The notes: generated by a model from the letters alone, not told the origin. 64,000 bases of DNA from Cellulophaga sp. HaHa_2_95 (GCF_019278565.1 NZ_CP058988.1:1240001-1304000), one strand, 5' to 3'. Positions 35,846 to 44,197 are shown, counted from the stretch's first letter. Program-made: numbers and translations.

Positions 35846-37081
35846 ATGAAAAATAATTTAACCTACAACGTGTTTTTTGCAACAATGATTGCATTTTCAT
35901 GCTACACTACTCAAGCACAAGATTCTGATAGAATGTCAAAATCTGAAAAAATTGAAAACACGAAACGAAATGAAAATTTTAAGACTTTAAAGAACTTAGG
36001 ATATTCAGAAAAAGAAATATATGAAGATTTGGGTAATGCCAATTTTTTAAGTGAAAACTATGAGACGGCATTATACTGGTACACAAAACTTTTTAAGTTG
36101 AGTGATGGTGCTGGTGTAAAAGATAGCTATGTAGAGCGTTACCAATTTGCCATGAAAAAAAGTGGTCATGGAAAAGCAACAGACTTTTCTAAGGATAAAA
36201 ATTGGGTTGCTTCGGTAAAATCTGATTACTATGTAGAAAAATCAAGAGAGCAAAAATTCAATGACTTTTATATTAACCCTACGGCAAGTAAAAAGTCTAT
36301 AGAAGATTTTGTAGCTAGAGAAACAAGAGCAGCTATTACTTCAGAAAACAAAGTTAACAGCAAGCAAGAAGAATTGCAAATTGCAATTACTCCAGATGGT
36401 ACTGCGGCCTACTTTACAAAAGCAGTGTATGTAAAACCAGAATACGGTGTTTTTTCAAAAAAAGAATTAGTACATAAAATATTTAAAGCAGAAAAAGTTT
36501 CGGGACAATGGAAAACGGTAGAAGAAGTTGCCTTAGGTCCTAAGAATTCATCTTCAATGCATCCAGCAATTTCAGAAGATGGTAAACGATTATTTTTTGC
36601 GTCAGACATGCCTGGTACTTTTGGTAAGTTTGATATATATGTAGCAGACTTAAAATCGAACGGTAAGTTTGGAACTGCTAAAAATTTAGGAAAGAAAGTC
36701 AATACAGATGAAAATGATCTGTATCCAAATATTGTGGGAGGGACTTCGCTATTTTTCGCCTCAAACGGGCATAAAGGCTATGGGGGACTAGATGTTTTTA
36801 TGGTGGAAGTAGCTAATAACAGGGTTGGCGCTTCAGTCAACCTTGGTAGTCCCATTAACAGTTCAAAAGATGAATTCTCATTAGATATAATGAATAAAAA
36901 CGGAACAGGTTATGTGTTAATCAACCGTGGAAAAGATAATGGCGCTGTAGAGCGTGTAGCCTTCAGTTATTCTAAATCAAGAAATGGTTTTACCCCAGAA
37001 ACTAAAGATGATGGCATATTAGAAGCAATGAATACAGAGTCTAAAATTAATTATGCGACCTCAATATTTGAAGATAAGTAG
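35846..37081 (+). CDS. PD40 (WD40-like beta-propeller) secreted protein
   Basis: The start is the ATG at 35846 (MKNNLTYNVFFATM), which gives a signal peptide ending at TQAQ; a GTG 42 bases upstream is in frame but unlikely. The 411-residue product has an N-terminal helical/TPR-like part (GNANFLSENYETALYWYTKL) and then WD40-like repeats such as SMHPAISEDGKRLFFASDMPG, DLYPNIVGGTSLFFASNG and KDEFSLDIMNKNGTGYVLIN. Such proteins accompany PorP/SprF proteins and are linked to type IX secretion. Unlike PorE, no OmpA-like peptidoglycan-binding domain is seen at the C-terminus. It precedes the PorP/SprF gene by 81 bases. Confidence 0.8.
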   Translation: MKNNLTYNVFFATMIAFSCYTTQAQDSDRMSKSEKIENTKRNENFKTLKNLGYSEKEIYEDLGNANFLSENYETALYWYTKLFKLSDGAGVKDSYVERYQFAMKKSGHGKATDFSKDKNWVASVKSDYYVEKSREQKFNDFYINPTASKKSIEDFVARETRAAITSENKVNSKQEELQIAITPDGTAAYFTKAVYVKPEYGVFSKKELVHKIFKAEKVSGQWKTVEEVALGPKNSSSMHPAISEDGKRLFFASDMPGTFGKFDIYVADLKSNGKFGTAKNLGKKVNTDENDLYPNIVGGTSLFFASNGHKGYGGLDVFMVEVANNRVGASVNLGSPINSSKDEFSLDIMNKNGTGYVLINRGKDNGAVERVAFSYSKSRNGFTPETKDDGILEAMNTESKINYATSIFEDK

Positions 37082-37162
37082 CCCCAACTGCTTACCAGAT
37101 AATACATAATACTCCCCAAGGTATTAGCGATTACAAAATAAACCCCACAAAAATCCCCAAAG

Positions 37163-38977
37163 ATGAACAACGTAACTAACATATCGAACAAAATCACACT
37201 GGTACTTATATTTCTAGTAATAATGAGTTTCCAGTCTGCAATCGGTCAAGAAGAGGCCACTGCAAATTTTGGTACAAAAACAACGTATCATAATCAATTG
37301 TTCTTTAACAGATTCTTAATTAATCCTACTTTTTCGTTGGTAAGAGAAAACAAATCTTACGTAAACATTTTACATAGAAATCAATACAGCACTTTTGAAG
37401 ATAACAATCAAAACTACTTTATAGGTTTTAGTAATAAGATTAATGATCATACGGCACTAGGTTTAGGGGTATACAGCCAATGGTCGGGAGTAGTTCAAGA
37501 ATTTGGTTTTAATGCAAATTATGCAACGTCTGTTCAATTAGGAGATAAAAGTAGCCTAACCTTCGGGACAAATGTTACTTATTTTAGTGATGGTTTAGAT
37601 AGAAATCGTGTGGTAGCAGATGAAAACGATCCGCAATTGGCGCAAGCTCAAAAGGAAAGTAAAATTGCTATTCAGCCAGGGGTGACCTTATCAATTGGGA
37701 AATTTGATTTTAGTGTATATGCACAAGATTTATTTAAATACAACCAATCTACAAACGAGTTTTTAACCAACTTTAATGATAAAAGTATTAAAGCTGCTTT
37801 ACAGTACACACATACAATGGGGACAACTCGGGGGTTGTTTGCGAACGGTAGGTTTACACCTATGATTCAAGTGGCACGTAACAGTGATAATAGTTTTACC
37901 TATGTAGGTTCAATGGTTTTGGAATTACCAAAATACGGATGGTTGCAAACTACTTTTGATGCAGATTATGGGCTTTCTGCTGGGTTTGGGTTTAATTTAA
38001 ATGATAAAATGTCTTTGGGGTACTTAATGGAAAAAGACGTGGCAAATACACAAGCAGATTTAGGGTGGAATCATGAGTTATCTGTAGCGTATACATTTAA
38101 GAACAATAAAAAGACCTTAGCAGATTACGTTGATAACTCTCAAGATAGTAAAGTAGATGCTATCATTAGAAACTATGAAGAGCAGATTTTAAAATTGATG
38201 TCTGCACAGGAACAACAAACTAAAAAGTCAGAGATAGAAAATGGGGTTGATGACACAGAGCGTGTTGTTCCTGTTAAAGCGAAGAAAGGAATTCCTAAAA
38301 AGAGTAGAAAAACAATAGAAAGAGGAGCAGGTTCTAGCGGAATGGCTTTTAATGAGCCAACAGAAGCAATAGAAGATGTAAATTCTTTAGCGTATCAAAA
38401 TAGCTTAATATTAGATGAGTTAATCTACAGATTAGATTCTTTAGAGTCTACTAGAAACCAAGAGTTCGAAAGAAGATTTGAGGATATTGTTAGAGTTCTT
38501 AAAAATGAAATCCAGACAGCGGGTACCACAAAATCAAATACGGCAATTGCACAGAAGGCTTCTTTTAATAACCCCAATGAAGTAATTGCTTCTACAAAAG
38601 CAGAAATTAAAAAGGTATACGCCATTAATAATGATCATACGAGTAAGACTTACGAAAAGTTACCAATAAAAGTTTTAAACGAAGCTGATATTGTAGGGGT
38701 AAAAACAGGATTTTATGTGATAGCAAATGTGTATAAAACAGAGAAGTATTTAAATGCTTTCATGAAGAATCTTCAGAATAGAGGCTTAAGTCCTAAGAAG
38801 TTTTATAACAAAGAGAACGGTTTGTTCTATGTGTACTTAGCAGACTACGAAGTGAAGCAAGAAGCAGAAACAGCTTATGTTTCTAACTTAAATGGGAAAT
38901 ACAATGATGAAAAATGGATCATGCAAGTTGATACTATGAATTCTACGGCTACTGCAGTGAACATGTATGAGGACTAG
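37163..38977 (+). CDS. PorP/SprF-family outer membrane protein with C-terminal SPOR domain
   Basis: A 604-residue protein with a signal peptide (to about residue 28). The first ~320 residues are a beta-barrel with the PorP/SprF pattern: HNQLFFNRFLINPTFSL, GFSNKINDHTALGLGVYSQW, FGTNVTYFSDGLDRN and NDKMSLGYLMEKDVA. A linker with predicted coiled coil (about 415-450) follows. The C-terminus (about 510-595, GFYVIANVYKTEKYLNAFMK...FYVYLADY) is a SPOR-like domain, which would bind denuded peptidoglycan. SprF-type proteins help secrete partner adhesins by the type IX system. No large adhesin gene is adjacent. The same barrel-plus-SPOR layout could link the outer membrane to the wall. Confidence 0.82.
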   Translation: MNNVTNISNKITLVLIFLVIMSFQSAIGQEEATANFGTKTTYHNQLFFNRFLINPTFSLVRENKSYVNILHRNQYSTFEDNNQNYFIGFSNKINDHTALGLGVYSQWSGVVQEFGFNANYATSVQLGDKSSLTFGTNVTYFSDGLDRNRVVADENDPQLAQAQKESKIAIQPGVTLSIGKFDFSVYAQDLFKYNQSTNEFLTNFNDKSIKAALQYTHTMGTTRGLFANGRFTPMIQVARNSDNSFTYVGSMVLELPKYGWLQTTFDADYGLSAGFGFNLNDKMSLGYLMEKDVANTQADLGWNHELSVAYTFKNNKKTLADYVDNSQDSKVDAIIRNYEEQILKLMSAQEQQTKKSEIENGVDDTERVVPVKAKKGIPKKSRKTIERGAGSSGMAFNEPTEAIEDVNSLAYQNSLILDELIYRLDSLESTRNQEFERRFEDIVRVLKNEIQTAGTTKSNTAIAQKASFNNPNEVIASTKAEIKKVYAINNDHTSKTYEKLPIKVLNEADIVGVKTGFYVIANVYKTEKYLNAFMKNLQNRGLSPKKFYNKENGLFYVYLADYEVKQEAETAYVSNLNGKYNDEKWIMQVDTMNSTATAVNMYED

Positions 38978-39119
38978 AAAATAAAAAATTACATATTTGG
39001 GATAGTACGCTTTAATTGGGAAAATAAAAACTATTGAAATTACTAAGATTGATAAAACAGTCGCTGTAATTTTGATAGTTTTTTGCGTTTAAAAGGTCTT
39101 TTTCTAAGTGTAAAATAAC

Positions 39120-39143
39120 TTTTCGACCAAATGCACACCTTTT
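39120..39143 (+). promoter_or_regulatory. Motif shared with the PD40 upstream region (copy 2)
   Basis: TTTTCGACCAAAT...CACCTTTT, the partner of the element at 35735-35756 with two extra bases in the middle. Confidence 0.3.
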
Positions 39144-39392
39144 AAAAAAACAGTTATTTTATTGAAATACATATAGTTATAGATGAAATGCTATGCAGTT
39201 CATCGAAACGTATTTAAACGTAGGAAAAAGATTACTAATTTTTGCTAGGTTTGTAGAATAATTATATAAATTTAGAAAAGTTAATCTAAATTATCAGGAG
39301 TTTTTAATCTTGAGTTGTTATAGTAGTAACAGATATAATTTAGCAATGTTTAATCAAAAATGAAAAGCTTATAAAATAGAATTTTACATTTT

Positions 39393-39787
39393 CCCAAATC
39401 CCCCAAATAAATGAAACCTAACAAAAACCTTCAGTTTCCTCACCGAGGACACGACATTCTTTTTCAGAAAATCAAAGAAAATCTTAGTAAGTTCCTAAGA
39501 GGAATTAAATCGTTGAAAGCACATAAACTCCAGTTTTATTGGCAATGATTTTCTATTTCATACAATTTTAATTGCTAGAATTTAAGGCACTTTGCTATAA
39601 AATTTCGATCTTAAATTAGTCCCCCTTTATTTTTAAGATTCTAATTATATAGTTGCTATAAGGATAATTCCCCCAAATTATCTCACTAGAATATTGTCTT
39701 TTTTTAGCGCTTTATCTAAAACAATTTTTAATTGTTAATGTCTTTTGTTGCCCAAACATTAAGGATGTTAGCACCCCAAAAACCCCC
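39393..39787 (+). repeat. Plus-strand C-tracts upstream of luxR-type gene
   Basis: In a background of roughly one-third G+C, CCCCCAAAT occurs exactly at 39400-39408 and 39670-39678, with CCCAAAT at 39393-39399, CCCCC at 39621-39625, and CCCCAAAAACCCCC at 39774-39787, 6 bases before the ATG. All are on the plus strand. Similar CCCCAA runs precede the PorP/SprF start (37083, 37143, 37155) and the PD40 start (35827). Confidence 0.5.
39411..39548 (+). CDS. Possible small basic ORF (45 codons)
   Basis: An ATG 3 bases after CCCCCAAAT opens a 45-codon frame, MKPNKNLQFPHRGHDILFQK followed by a lysine-rich helix-like part ending FYWQ, stop at 39546-39548. The C-tract just before the ATG resembles the sequences before the PorP/SprF and luxR starts. 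No family is recognised, and chance ORFs of this length are common in AT-rich DNA. Confidence 0.25.
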   Translation: MKPNKNLQFPHRGHDILFQKIKENLSKFLRGIKSLKAHKLQFYWQ

Positions 39788-39792
39788 ACAAT

Positions 39793-40431
39793 ATGCAATC
39801 AAATGTTCTAAAAATCATGATCATTGATAACGATACACGGTCTCATGAAGGCTATCGTTATTTCTTTGAAACCTACACGGATTATGCGCTTGCCGGAATT
39901 TATACTTCGGTAAATGACGCCCTAAAAGAATTTAACTCTGTAATGCCTGATATTATTGTATCAGAAGTTGCAATTCCAGATTTAAATGGAATTGATGCTA
40001 TTCAATATTTCAGAAAATTAAAAGCAGATATAAAAGTTATCATGTTAAGTGCAGATAGCGATTTTGAACAAGTAAAAAAAGCATTTAAAAATCAAGCTAA
40101 TGGGTATTTAACGAAACCCCTTACTAATGCTAGGCTTCACCACGCTTTAGATTCTATAAAGTTTGAAGGTGCAGCTATGAGTCATGATATTGCCTCAAAG
40201 TTAATCTCTATGTTTCAAAGTAAATCTTATGATTCTTTTTCCAAAAGAGAAAATCAGATTATAGAATTTCTTTGTCAAGGAAGTACCTATAAAATGATTG
40301 CCGAACGATTATTTATTACAGCAAGCGCTGTTAATTTCCATATACAGAACATCTATGTAAAGCTTAATGTGAACTCTAAATCTGAAGCTTTGGTTAAGCT
40401 AAGAGAGATGGAGTTGAAAGAGGCTTGCTAG
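39793..40431 (+). CDS. LuxR-family response regulator with Glu in place of the phospho-acceptor Asp
   Basis: A 212-residue protein with an N-terminal receiver domain (1-125) and a C-terminal LuxR/NarL helix-turn-helix (about 145-205, FSKRENQIIEFLCQGSTYKMIAERL). The acidic pair Asp12/Asp14, Ser86 and Lys108 (YLTKPL) of the receiver are present. The residue that is phosphorylated in normal receivers, four before the conserved Pro62, is Glu58 (VSEVAIP). It should therefore not be phosphorylated and may mimic the active state. No histidine kinase is adjacent. It follows the PD40-PorP/SprF pair after a long gap and ends at a strong terminator. Confidence 0.88.
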   Translation: MQSNVLKIMIIDNDTRSHEGYRYFFETYTDYALAGIYTSVNDALKEFNSVMPDIIVSEVAIPDLNGIDAIQYFRKLKADIKVIMLSADSDFEQVKKAFKNQANGYLTKPLTNARLHHALDSIKFEGAAMSHDIASKLISMFQSKSYDSFSKRENQIIEFLCQGSTYKMIAERLFITASAVNFHIQNIYVKLNVNSKSEALVKLREMELKEAC

Positions 40432-40460
40432 TTCATACAATTTAATTTCAGTTTGATTAC

Positions 40461-40502
40461 TTTTTCGGGTAGTATGCCAGTACTACCTGGAAAAGTTTTT
40501 TT
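40461..40502 (+). terminator. Terminator of the luxR-type gene
   Basis: A hairpin with core GGTAGTA (40468-40474) and TACTACC (40481-40487), flanked by TTTTC/GAAAA, and followed by GTTTTTTTA. It lies 30 bases past the stop and touches the convergent oxidoreductase stop. Confidence 0.8.
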
Positions 40503-42198
40503 ATTTACTCAAATTATCTGCTAAGTGTTGTGCTAAAGCCACCATGGTTAAAGTTGGATTCCATGAGGCACCAGTGGGCCATAAGGCGGCACCGGTAACA
40601 TATACATTTTCTATATTTTTTAGTTTGTAATGTACATCTACCACTCCTTCATTTTTTTGATCACTAATCCAAAGTGTGGATGCTTCATGCACTAGAGCTG
40701 GAACTCTATAGCTTTTGTCTGTAGGTCTTTGGTTCTCCCATTTTTTAGTTATAGTATCCCAATACTCCACCATTTTTTTTCCTTTGGGCGATAGGATTTC
40801 TTCCAAGGTTGCAAAAGTAGTTTTGTCCATAGAATTCCATACGTTCATATCATTAGTATTAGCAATGACTTGTAAAGTAGCATTGGTTGTTGGGTCTAAA
40901 TCTGCATTTTTCAAAAACCAGTTTTTTTTATTTTTATAATCTAGTTCTCCGAGGGTAGCGCAAACAAATACAACATGATCTTTTGAAGATAATAATTGCT
41001 CTTTAGTTGCAGTGGCTACTACATCTGGCATATTTATTAATGCAGTTTTGATGTTTTTATTCGGATTTTTATCTGATAATGCAGTTAGTTGAATGTGAAA
41101 CTGGCCTTCATGGCCTCTTTCTGGGTTTACGCCTGCAATGTAAAATGCGCCTAGTTCTAATTCTGCTACCTCATGAGCAAAATCAAAATGTGCTCTTGGG
41201 ATTCTGGCAATGATTGCAGAAACAAAATGTGATGTAAATCGTTTGCCTACGTTTTGTAGTTTCGGAAAGGAATTTTGAATTAAGGTAGTGGGAGGTAGAG
41301 TTCCCATGGCAAGAATTAATTTAGCATCTCCTATAGAGACAATACCTCTAGAGGTATCCAATGCGGTTGGGCAATTGCCTTGGGCTATAATTTTGTTAAC
41401 AAGGCAATTTGTGACTATATGCACCAAAGCACCTTCTCCTTTTTTGAATAATTCTTTTTGTTTTTCTGCGATCTCCAAAAGTTTGCCTGGTACGGAGAAT
41501 TTGGAGAAATCTAAGTCAACTACGTCAGGGGTTTTTACGGCTAATGGTGCAGCAAAAGTTCTTGTGATTTCTTTAATTTTAAAGGAATTTTTATCTAATT
41601 TTTCTTGAATCTCTTTTTGTAATACACCATATACTGGTTTGCTTTTAATGGGGGTATCAATTTGATCTGTAGGTACTACATTTAGAAGTTTTTCGGCTGC
41701 AGCAAAATATTTATGAGCATTGGCAATGACTTCTTTGGGCCAATTAATCATTTCTTCTTCAGTGGGTCTGGGACACCAAGCACTCCACAATGTAGAACGC
41801 CCACCAAAAAATGGCAGCATTCCATGCTGCCATTTGATATATGCTCCTTCTGTGGTTTTTTTGGATAAGGTCCAAGGGTATGTTTCGCTTAAACCTCCAA
41901 GTGTTTTTTTGTAGGGTAAAGGTAAATTTTGAAAGTGCTCCGGTAAAAAGAATTCCCCACGCTCCAAAATAAGTATTTTAGCGAATGGATTTTTGGTTAA
42001 TGTTCTTTCTACAAAAGCAAGACAGCAAAAACTCGAACCTATTACTATAAAATCAAACTGCTCAGTTTCTCGTATGTTTTTCCAATCAGACTTAGTGGTA
42101 AAAAACACATGATTCATTACGTCTTGGCCTGTTGGTTGTTGAGGTCCTGGTGTTGGGAATCCATAATTATAATTTGCATTAGTATCGTTTTTCTTCAT
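40501..42198 (-). CDS. GMC-family FAD oxidoreductase
   Basis: A 565-residue GMC-type flavoprotein oxidising an unidentified alcohol or sugar. Its FAD-binding region near residue 51 reads VIGSSFCC, so the glycine-rich GxGxxG loop is degenerate. The LERGEFF segment for FAD ribose follows. GGRSTLWSAWCP (about 132-143) is the usual second FAD contact. The C-terminal catalytic pair is visible as VHEAS (His) and SWNPTLTM (Asn). No signal peptide is seen. It may use an unusual FAD site or be attached to the membrane through a partner; no partner gene is adjacent. Confidence 0.8.
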   Translation of the reverse strand: MKKNDTNANYNYGFPTPGPQQPTGQDVMNHVFFTTKSDWKNIRETEQFDFIVIGSSFCCLAFVERTLTKNPFAKILILERGEFFLPEHFQNLPLPYKKTLGGLSETYPWTLSKKTTEGAYIKWQHGMLPFFGGRSTLWSAWCPRPTEEEMINWPKEVIANAHKYFAAAEKLLNVVPTDQIDTPIKSKPVYGVLQKEIQEKLDKNSFKIKEITRTFAAPLAVKTPDVVDLDFSKFSVPGKLLEIAEKQKELFKKGEGALVHIVTNCLVNKIIAQGNCPTALDTSRGIVSIGDAKLILAMGTLPPTTLIQNSFPKLQNVGKRFTSHFVSAIIARIPRAHFDFAHEVAELELGAFYIAGVNPERGHEGQFHIQLTALSDKNPNKNIKTALINMPDVVATATKEQLLSSKDHVVFVCATLGELDYKNKKNWFLKNADLDPTTNATLQVIANTNDMNVWNSMDKTTFATLEEILSPKGKKMVEYWDTITKKWENQRPTDKSYRVPALVHEASTLWISDQKNEGVVDVHYKLKNIENVYVTGAALWPTGASWNPTLTMVALAQHLADNLSK

Positions 42199-42307
42199 GG
42201 GTATAAAGTTGCAGTTTTAAAATCTACAATAAATATAGACATGTGATATGAACTACAGGGCGTCTATACTATAATTACGACATAATGGTTTTTAAGCTTT
42301 CATAGAA

Positions 42308-42820
42308 TTATTTGGCATACGCACCAGAAGAATAGGTTAGTTCATAGCTGTGGGTATAAATCTCAAATACAATACCAAATGGATCTTCTACATAACACAT
42401 TTTAAAAGGTTTGTCTTTAGGGTAATATTCACGAATAGCCATTCTTTGTTTTCCGCCATGTGCTTTCACCTTTTCTACCAGGCCCTCAATGTCGGGGTCT
42501 TGTATGCAAAAATGAAAAAGGCCTGTGTTGAACGGACTAAATTCTGGCGCTTCTTTAATGCCTTGTGGAAATGAAAATAATTCCACCCCGATGCCATCAG
42601 ATGTAGCTAAATGGGCAATCTCAAAAGTTTCCCAAGCATCACCAAATACATCAATACACATTTGTCCAATGGCCGTATCTGTTTCTTTTGTAACAGTAGA
42701 GGGTTCCATAATTACATACCAGCCCATTACTTCCGTATAAAAGCTAACGGCTTTTTTAATATCAGGAACGGTAATGCCAATATGTGAAAACGATTTTGGA
42801 TATTCTTTTTTAGTGGTCAT
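42308..42820 (-). CDS. Glyoxalase/bleomycin-resistance (VOC) family protein
   Basis: A 170-residue vicinal-oxygen-chelate protein with two beta-alpha-beta-beta-beta modules. The metal ligands expected of the fold are visible: His (FSHIGITV, near 13), Glu (GVELF, near 76), His (FHFCI, near 98) and Glu (VFEIYTH, near 153). The substrate is not known. It is divergent from an HxlR-type regulator with a 119-base gap, a usual arrangement for local control. Confidence 0.85.
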   Translation of the reverse strand: MTTKKEYPKSFSHIGITVPDIKKAVSFYTEVMGWYVIMEPSTVTKETDTAIGQMCIDVFGDAWETFEIAHLATSDGIGVELFSFPQGIKEAPEFSPFNTGLFHFCIQDPDIEGLVEKVKAHGGKQRMAIREYYPKDKPFKMCYVEDPFGIVFEIYTHSYELTYSSGAYAK

Positions 42821-42939
42821 AAGATTAATTTTAACGCAAAATAAATTTATATTTGCCTTAAATGAAATAACTTACCTAAAAGTCACTTAGTTACCCAAAC
42901 GAGTAAATTGCTGATTTATAGTTATTTAATAGATGTTAA
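42821..42939. promoter_or_regulatory. Divergent control region between VOC gene and hxlR-type gene
   Basis: It contains TATATTTG (42848-42855) on the plus strand and, near 42870-42897, an element with CTAA-N7-TTAG around AAGTCACTT. The latter sits between the two starts and is a reasonable operator for the HxlR-type protein. The assignment is by position only. Confidence 0.35.
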
Positions 42940-43251
42940 ATGAATCCTAATTATTGTCCCCTAGATTATACCATGAATTTAATTGGTACCAAATGGAAGC
43001 CAATGGTGTTGTTCCATTTGTTAGAAGGAGCAGAGCGCTCTGGGGTTTTACAGAAGAAAGTTCCTGGAATTTCTAATAAAATGTTTACACAAACGGTAAG
43101 AGAATTAGAAAAAGACGGGTTAATTTCTAGAGAAATATATCCAGTTGTGCCTCCTAAGGTAGAATATGCTTTAACTGCGAGGGGAAAATCACTAAAAGCT
43201 ATTTTAAAAAGCTTAGATCAATGGGGCTTAGAAGATAAGAAGGGTATTTAA
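42940..43251 (+). CDS. HxlR-family transcriptional regulator
   Basis: A 103-residue winged-helix regulator. The N-terminal PNYCPLDYTMNLIGTKWKP segment is typical: Cys6 sits where redox-active cysteines lie in HxlR proteins, and the IGTKWK block is the family signature. It contains the recognition helix region NKMFTQTVRELEKDGLI and the wing. It is divergent from the VOC gene and probably controls it and itself. Substrates such as aldehydes, quinones or electrophiles are common inducers in the family, but this one is not fixed. Confidence 0.92.
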   Translation: MNPNYCPLDYTMNLIGTKWKPMVLFHLLEGAERSGVLQKKVPGISNKMFTQTVRELEKDGLISREIYPVVPPKVEYALTARGKSLKAILKSLDQWGLEDKKGI

Positions 43252-43258
43252 TACGTAC

Positions 43259-43293
43259 CTATAATGGTTCAACCCGTTATTAAACCATTATAG
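43259..43293. terminator. Hairpin between convergent hxlR-type gene and phzF-type gene
   Basis: An 11-bp perfect stem, CTATAATGGTT (43259-43269) and AACCATTATAG (43283-43293), lies 8 bases past the hxlR stop and 16 before the phzF stop. It has no T-run on either strand, so it may act as a weak bidirectional terminator or an RNA-stabilising hairpin. Confidence 0.5.
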
Positions 43294-43309
43294 ATCGATC
43301 GTCTTAAAT

Positions 43310-44197
43310 TTAATGGTCCAAGATAATTATGCGTTCCTCTTTAACAACTCCTTTTCCACCAGCCATTAGTTGGGTAATCTTACCTTTTTCAATAGTTAGG
43401 TCTACCTTAATTAAACTAGGGGATGGATGTTTCATAAAATTGCCTTGTAGAATCCTGTAGTGTTTTTCGTGTATGTGCATAACATCATGCAGATAACAAG
43501 CCAAAGGCCCAGCTGCCATCCCTGTAGCCGCTTCTTCAGGGATGCCATAACTAGGCGCAAACATTCTGGTGGTAGCGTGACCGTTACGGTCAGAGGTGTC
43601 TACTGTAAAGGCGTAATACCCAATAGCCTCTAGTTCTTCACTCAACCCTTGGATGAGCTCAAAATCTGGTTGTAAATTTTTAAGAAGTTCCGGGTTTTTG
43701 AGGGGGATAATAATAAAAGAATTTCCGGTATGTACCAGTTGTATGGAGGTATTGGGGAGTACATCTGATTTTTTGAGCTTTAAAGAATTTAGGATGCGTG
43801 CTTCGTAGGTTTCTAAGGAGGTATATTTTGGTGCTAATTGCTCCATAAAGGCATCTTCTCCTATAATTTTTATTTTTCGAGGTCCGTCTATAGTCTCCTT
43901 TGAGGAATTTGCGTCTTGTAATAAATCTTTTTGCTTCAAATATGAAAACGTAGCAACCGTTGCATGTCCGCAATGCGCAATCTGTTTGGTGGGTGTATAG
44001 AAGTCTAATTTAAAGGCTTCTGAAGCGGAATTGGATACAAATGCTGTTTCAGATAATCCTACTTTCTTAGCTATTTCTAATTTGTTTTCAGGGCTGAGGT
44101 GGTCTGCATGAAGTACAACGCCTGCAGGGTTGCCTCCTTCGTTATTGGCGGTAAAAGCATTAATGATTTGTACGGTGATTGTTTTTGATGGGTCCAT
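43310..44197 (-). CDS. PhzF-family isomerase/epimerase-like protein
   Basis: A 295-residue PhzF/diaminopimelate-epimerase-fold protein. NAFTANNEGGNPAGVVL (about 12-28) and GLSETAFV (about 46-53, with the catalytic Glu) are the family signatures, with IAHCGHATVA near 72-81. The C-terminal half has the matching EEAATGMAAGPLACYL block. Relatives act in secondary metabolism or are uncharacterised. It follows sigZ by 56 bases on the same strand. Confidence 0.88.
   Translation of the reverse strand: MDPSKTITVQIINAFTANNEGGNPAGVVLHADHLSPENKLEIAKKVGLSETAFVSNSASEAFKLDFYTPTKQIAHCGHATVATFSYLKQKDLLQDANSSKETIDGPRKIKIIGEDAFMEQLAPKYTSLETYEARILNSLKLKKSDVLPNTSIQLVHTGNSFIIIPLKNPELLKNLQPDFELIQGLSEELEAIGYYAFTVDTSDRNGHATTRMFAPSYGIPEEAATGMAAGPLACYLHDVMHIHEKHYRILQGNFMKHPSPSLIKVDLTIEKGKITQLMAGGKGVVKEERIIILDH

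Larger units (their letters stand above)
38978..39792. other. 815-bp intergenic region upstream of the luxR-type gene
   Basis: Mostly AT-rich. It holds a second copy of the TTTTCGA...CACCTTTT motif (39120-39143) and -7-like boxes at 39067-39074 (TAATTTTG) and 39246-39253 (TAGGTTTG). It also has repeated plus-strand C-tracts (39393-39408, 39621-39625, 39670-39678, 39774-39787) and a possible 45-codon ORF (39411-39548). No RNA family was recognised. The length suggests a long leader, an sRNA or a regulatory region. Confidence 0.6.

Noticed and set aside
43680..43973. A 97-codon minus-strand frame inside the phzF-type gene
   Set aside because: It is on the same strand in another reading frame of a clear gene and has no start context or family match.
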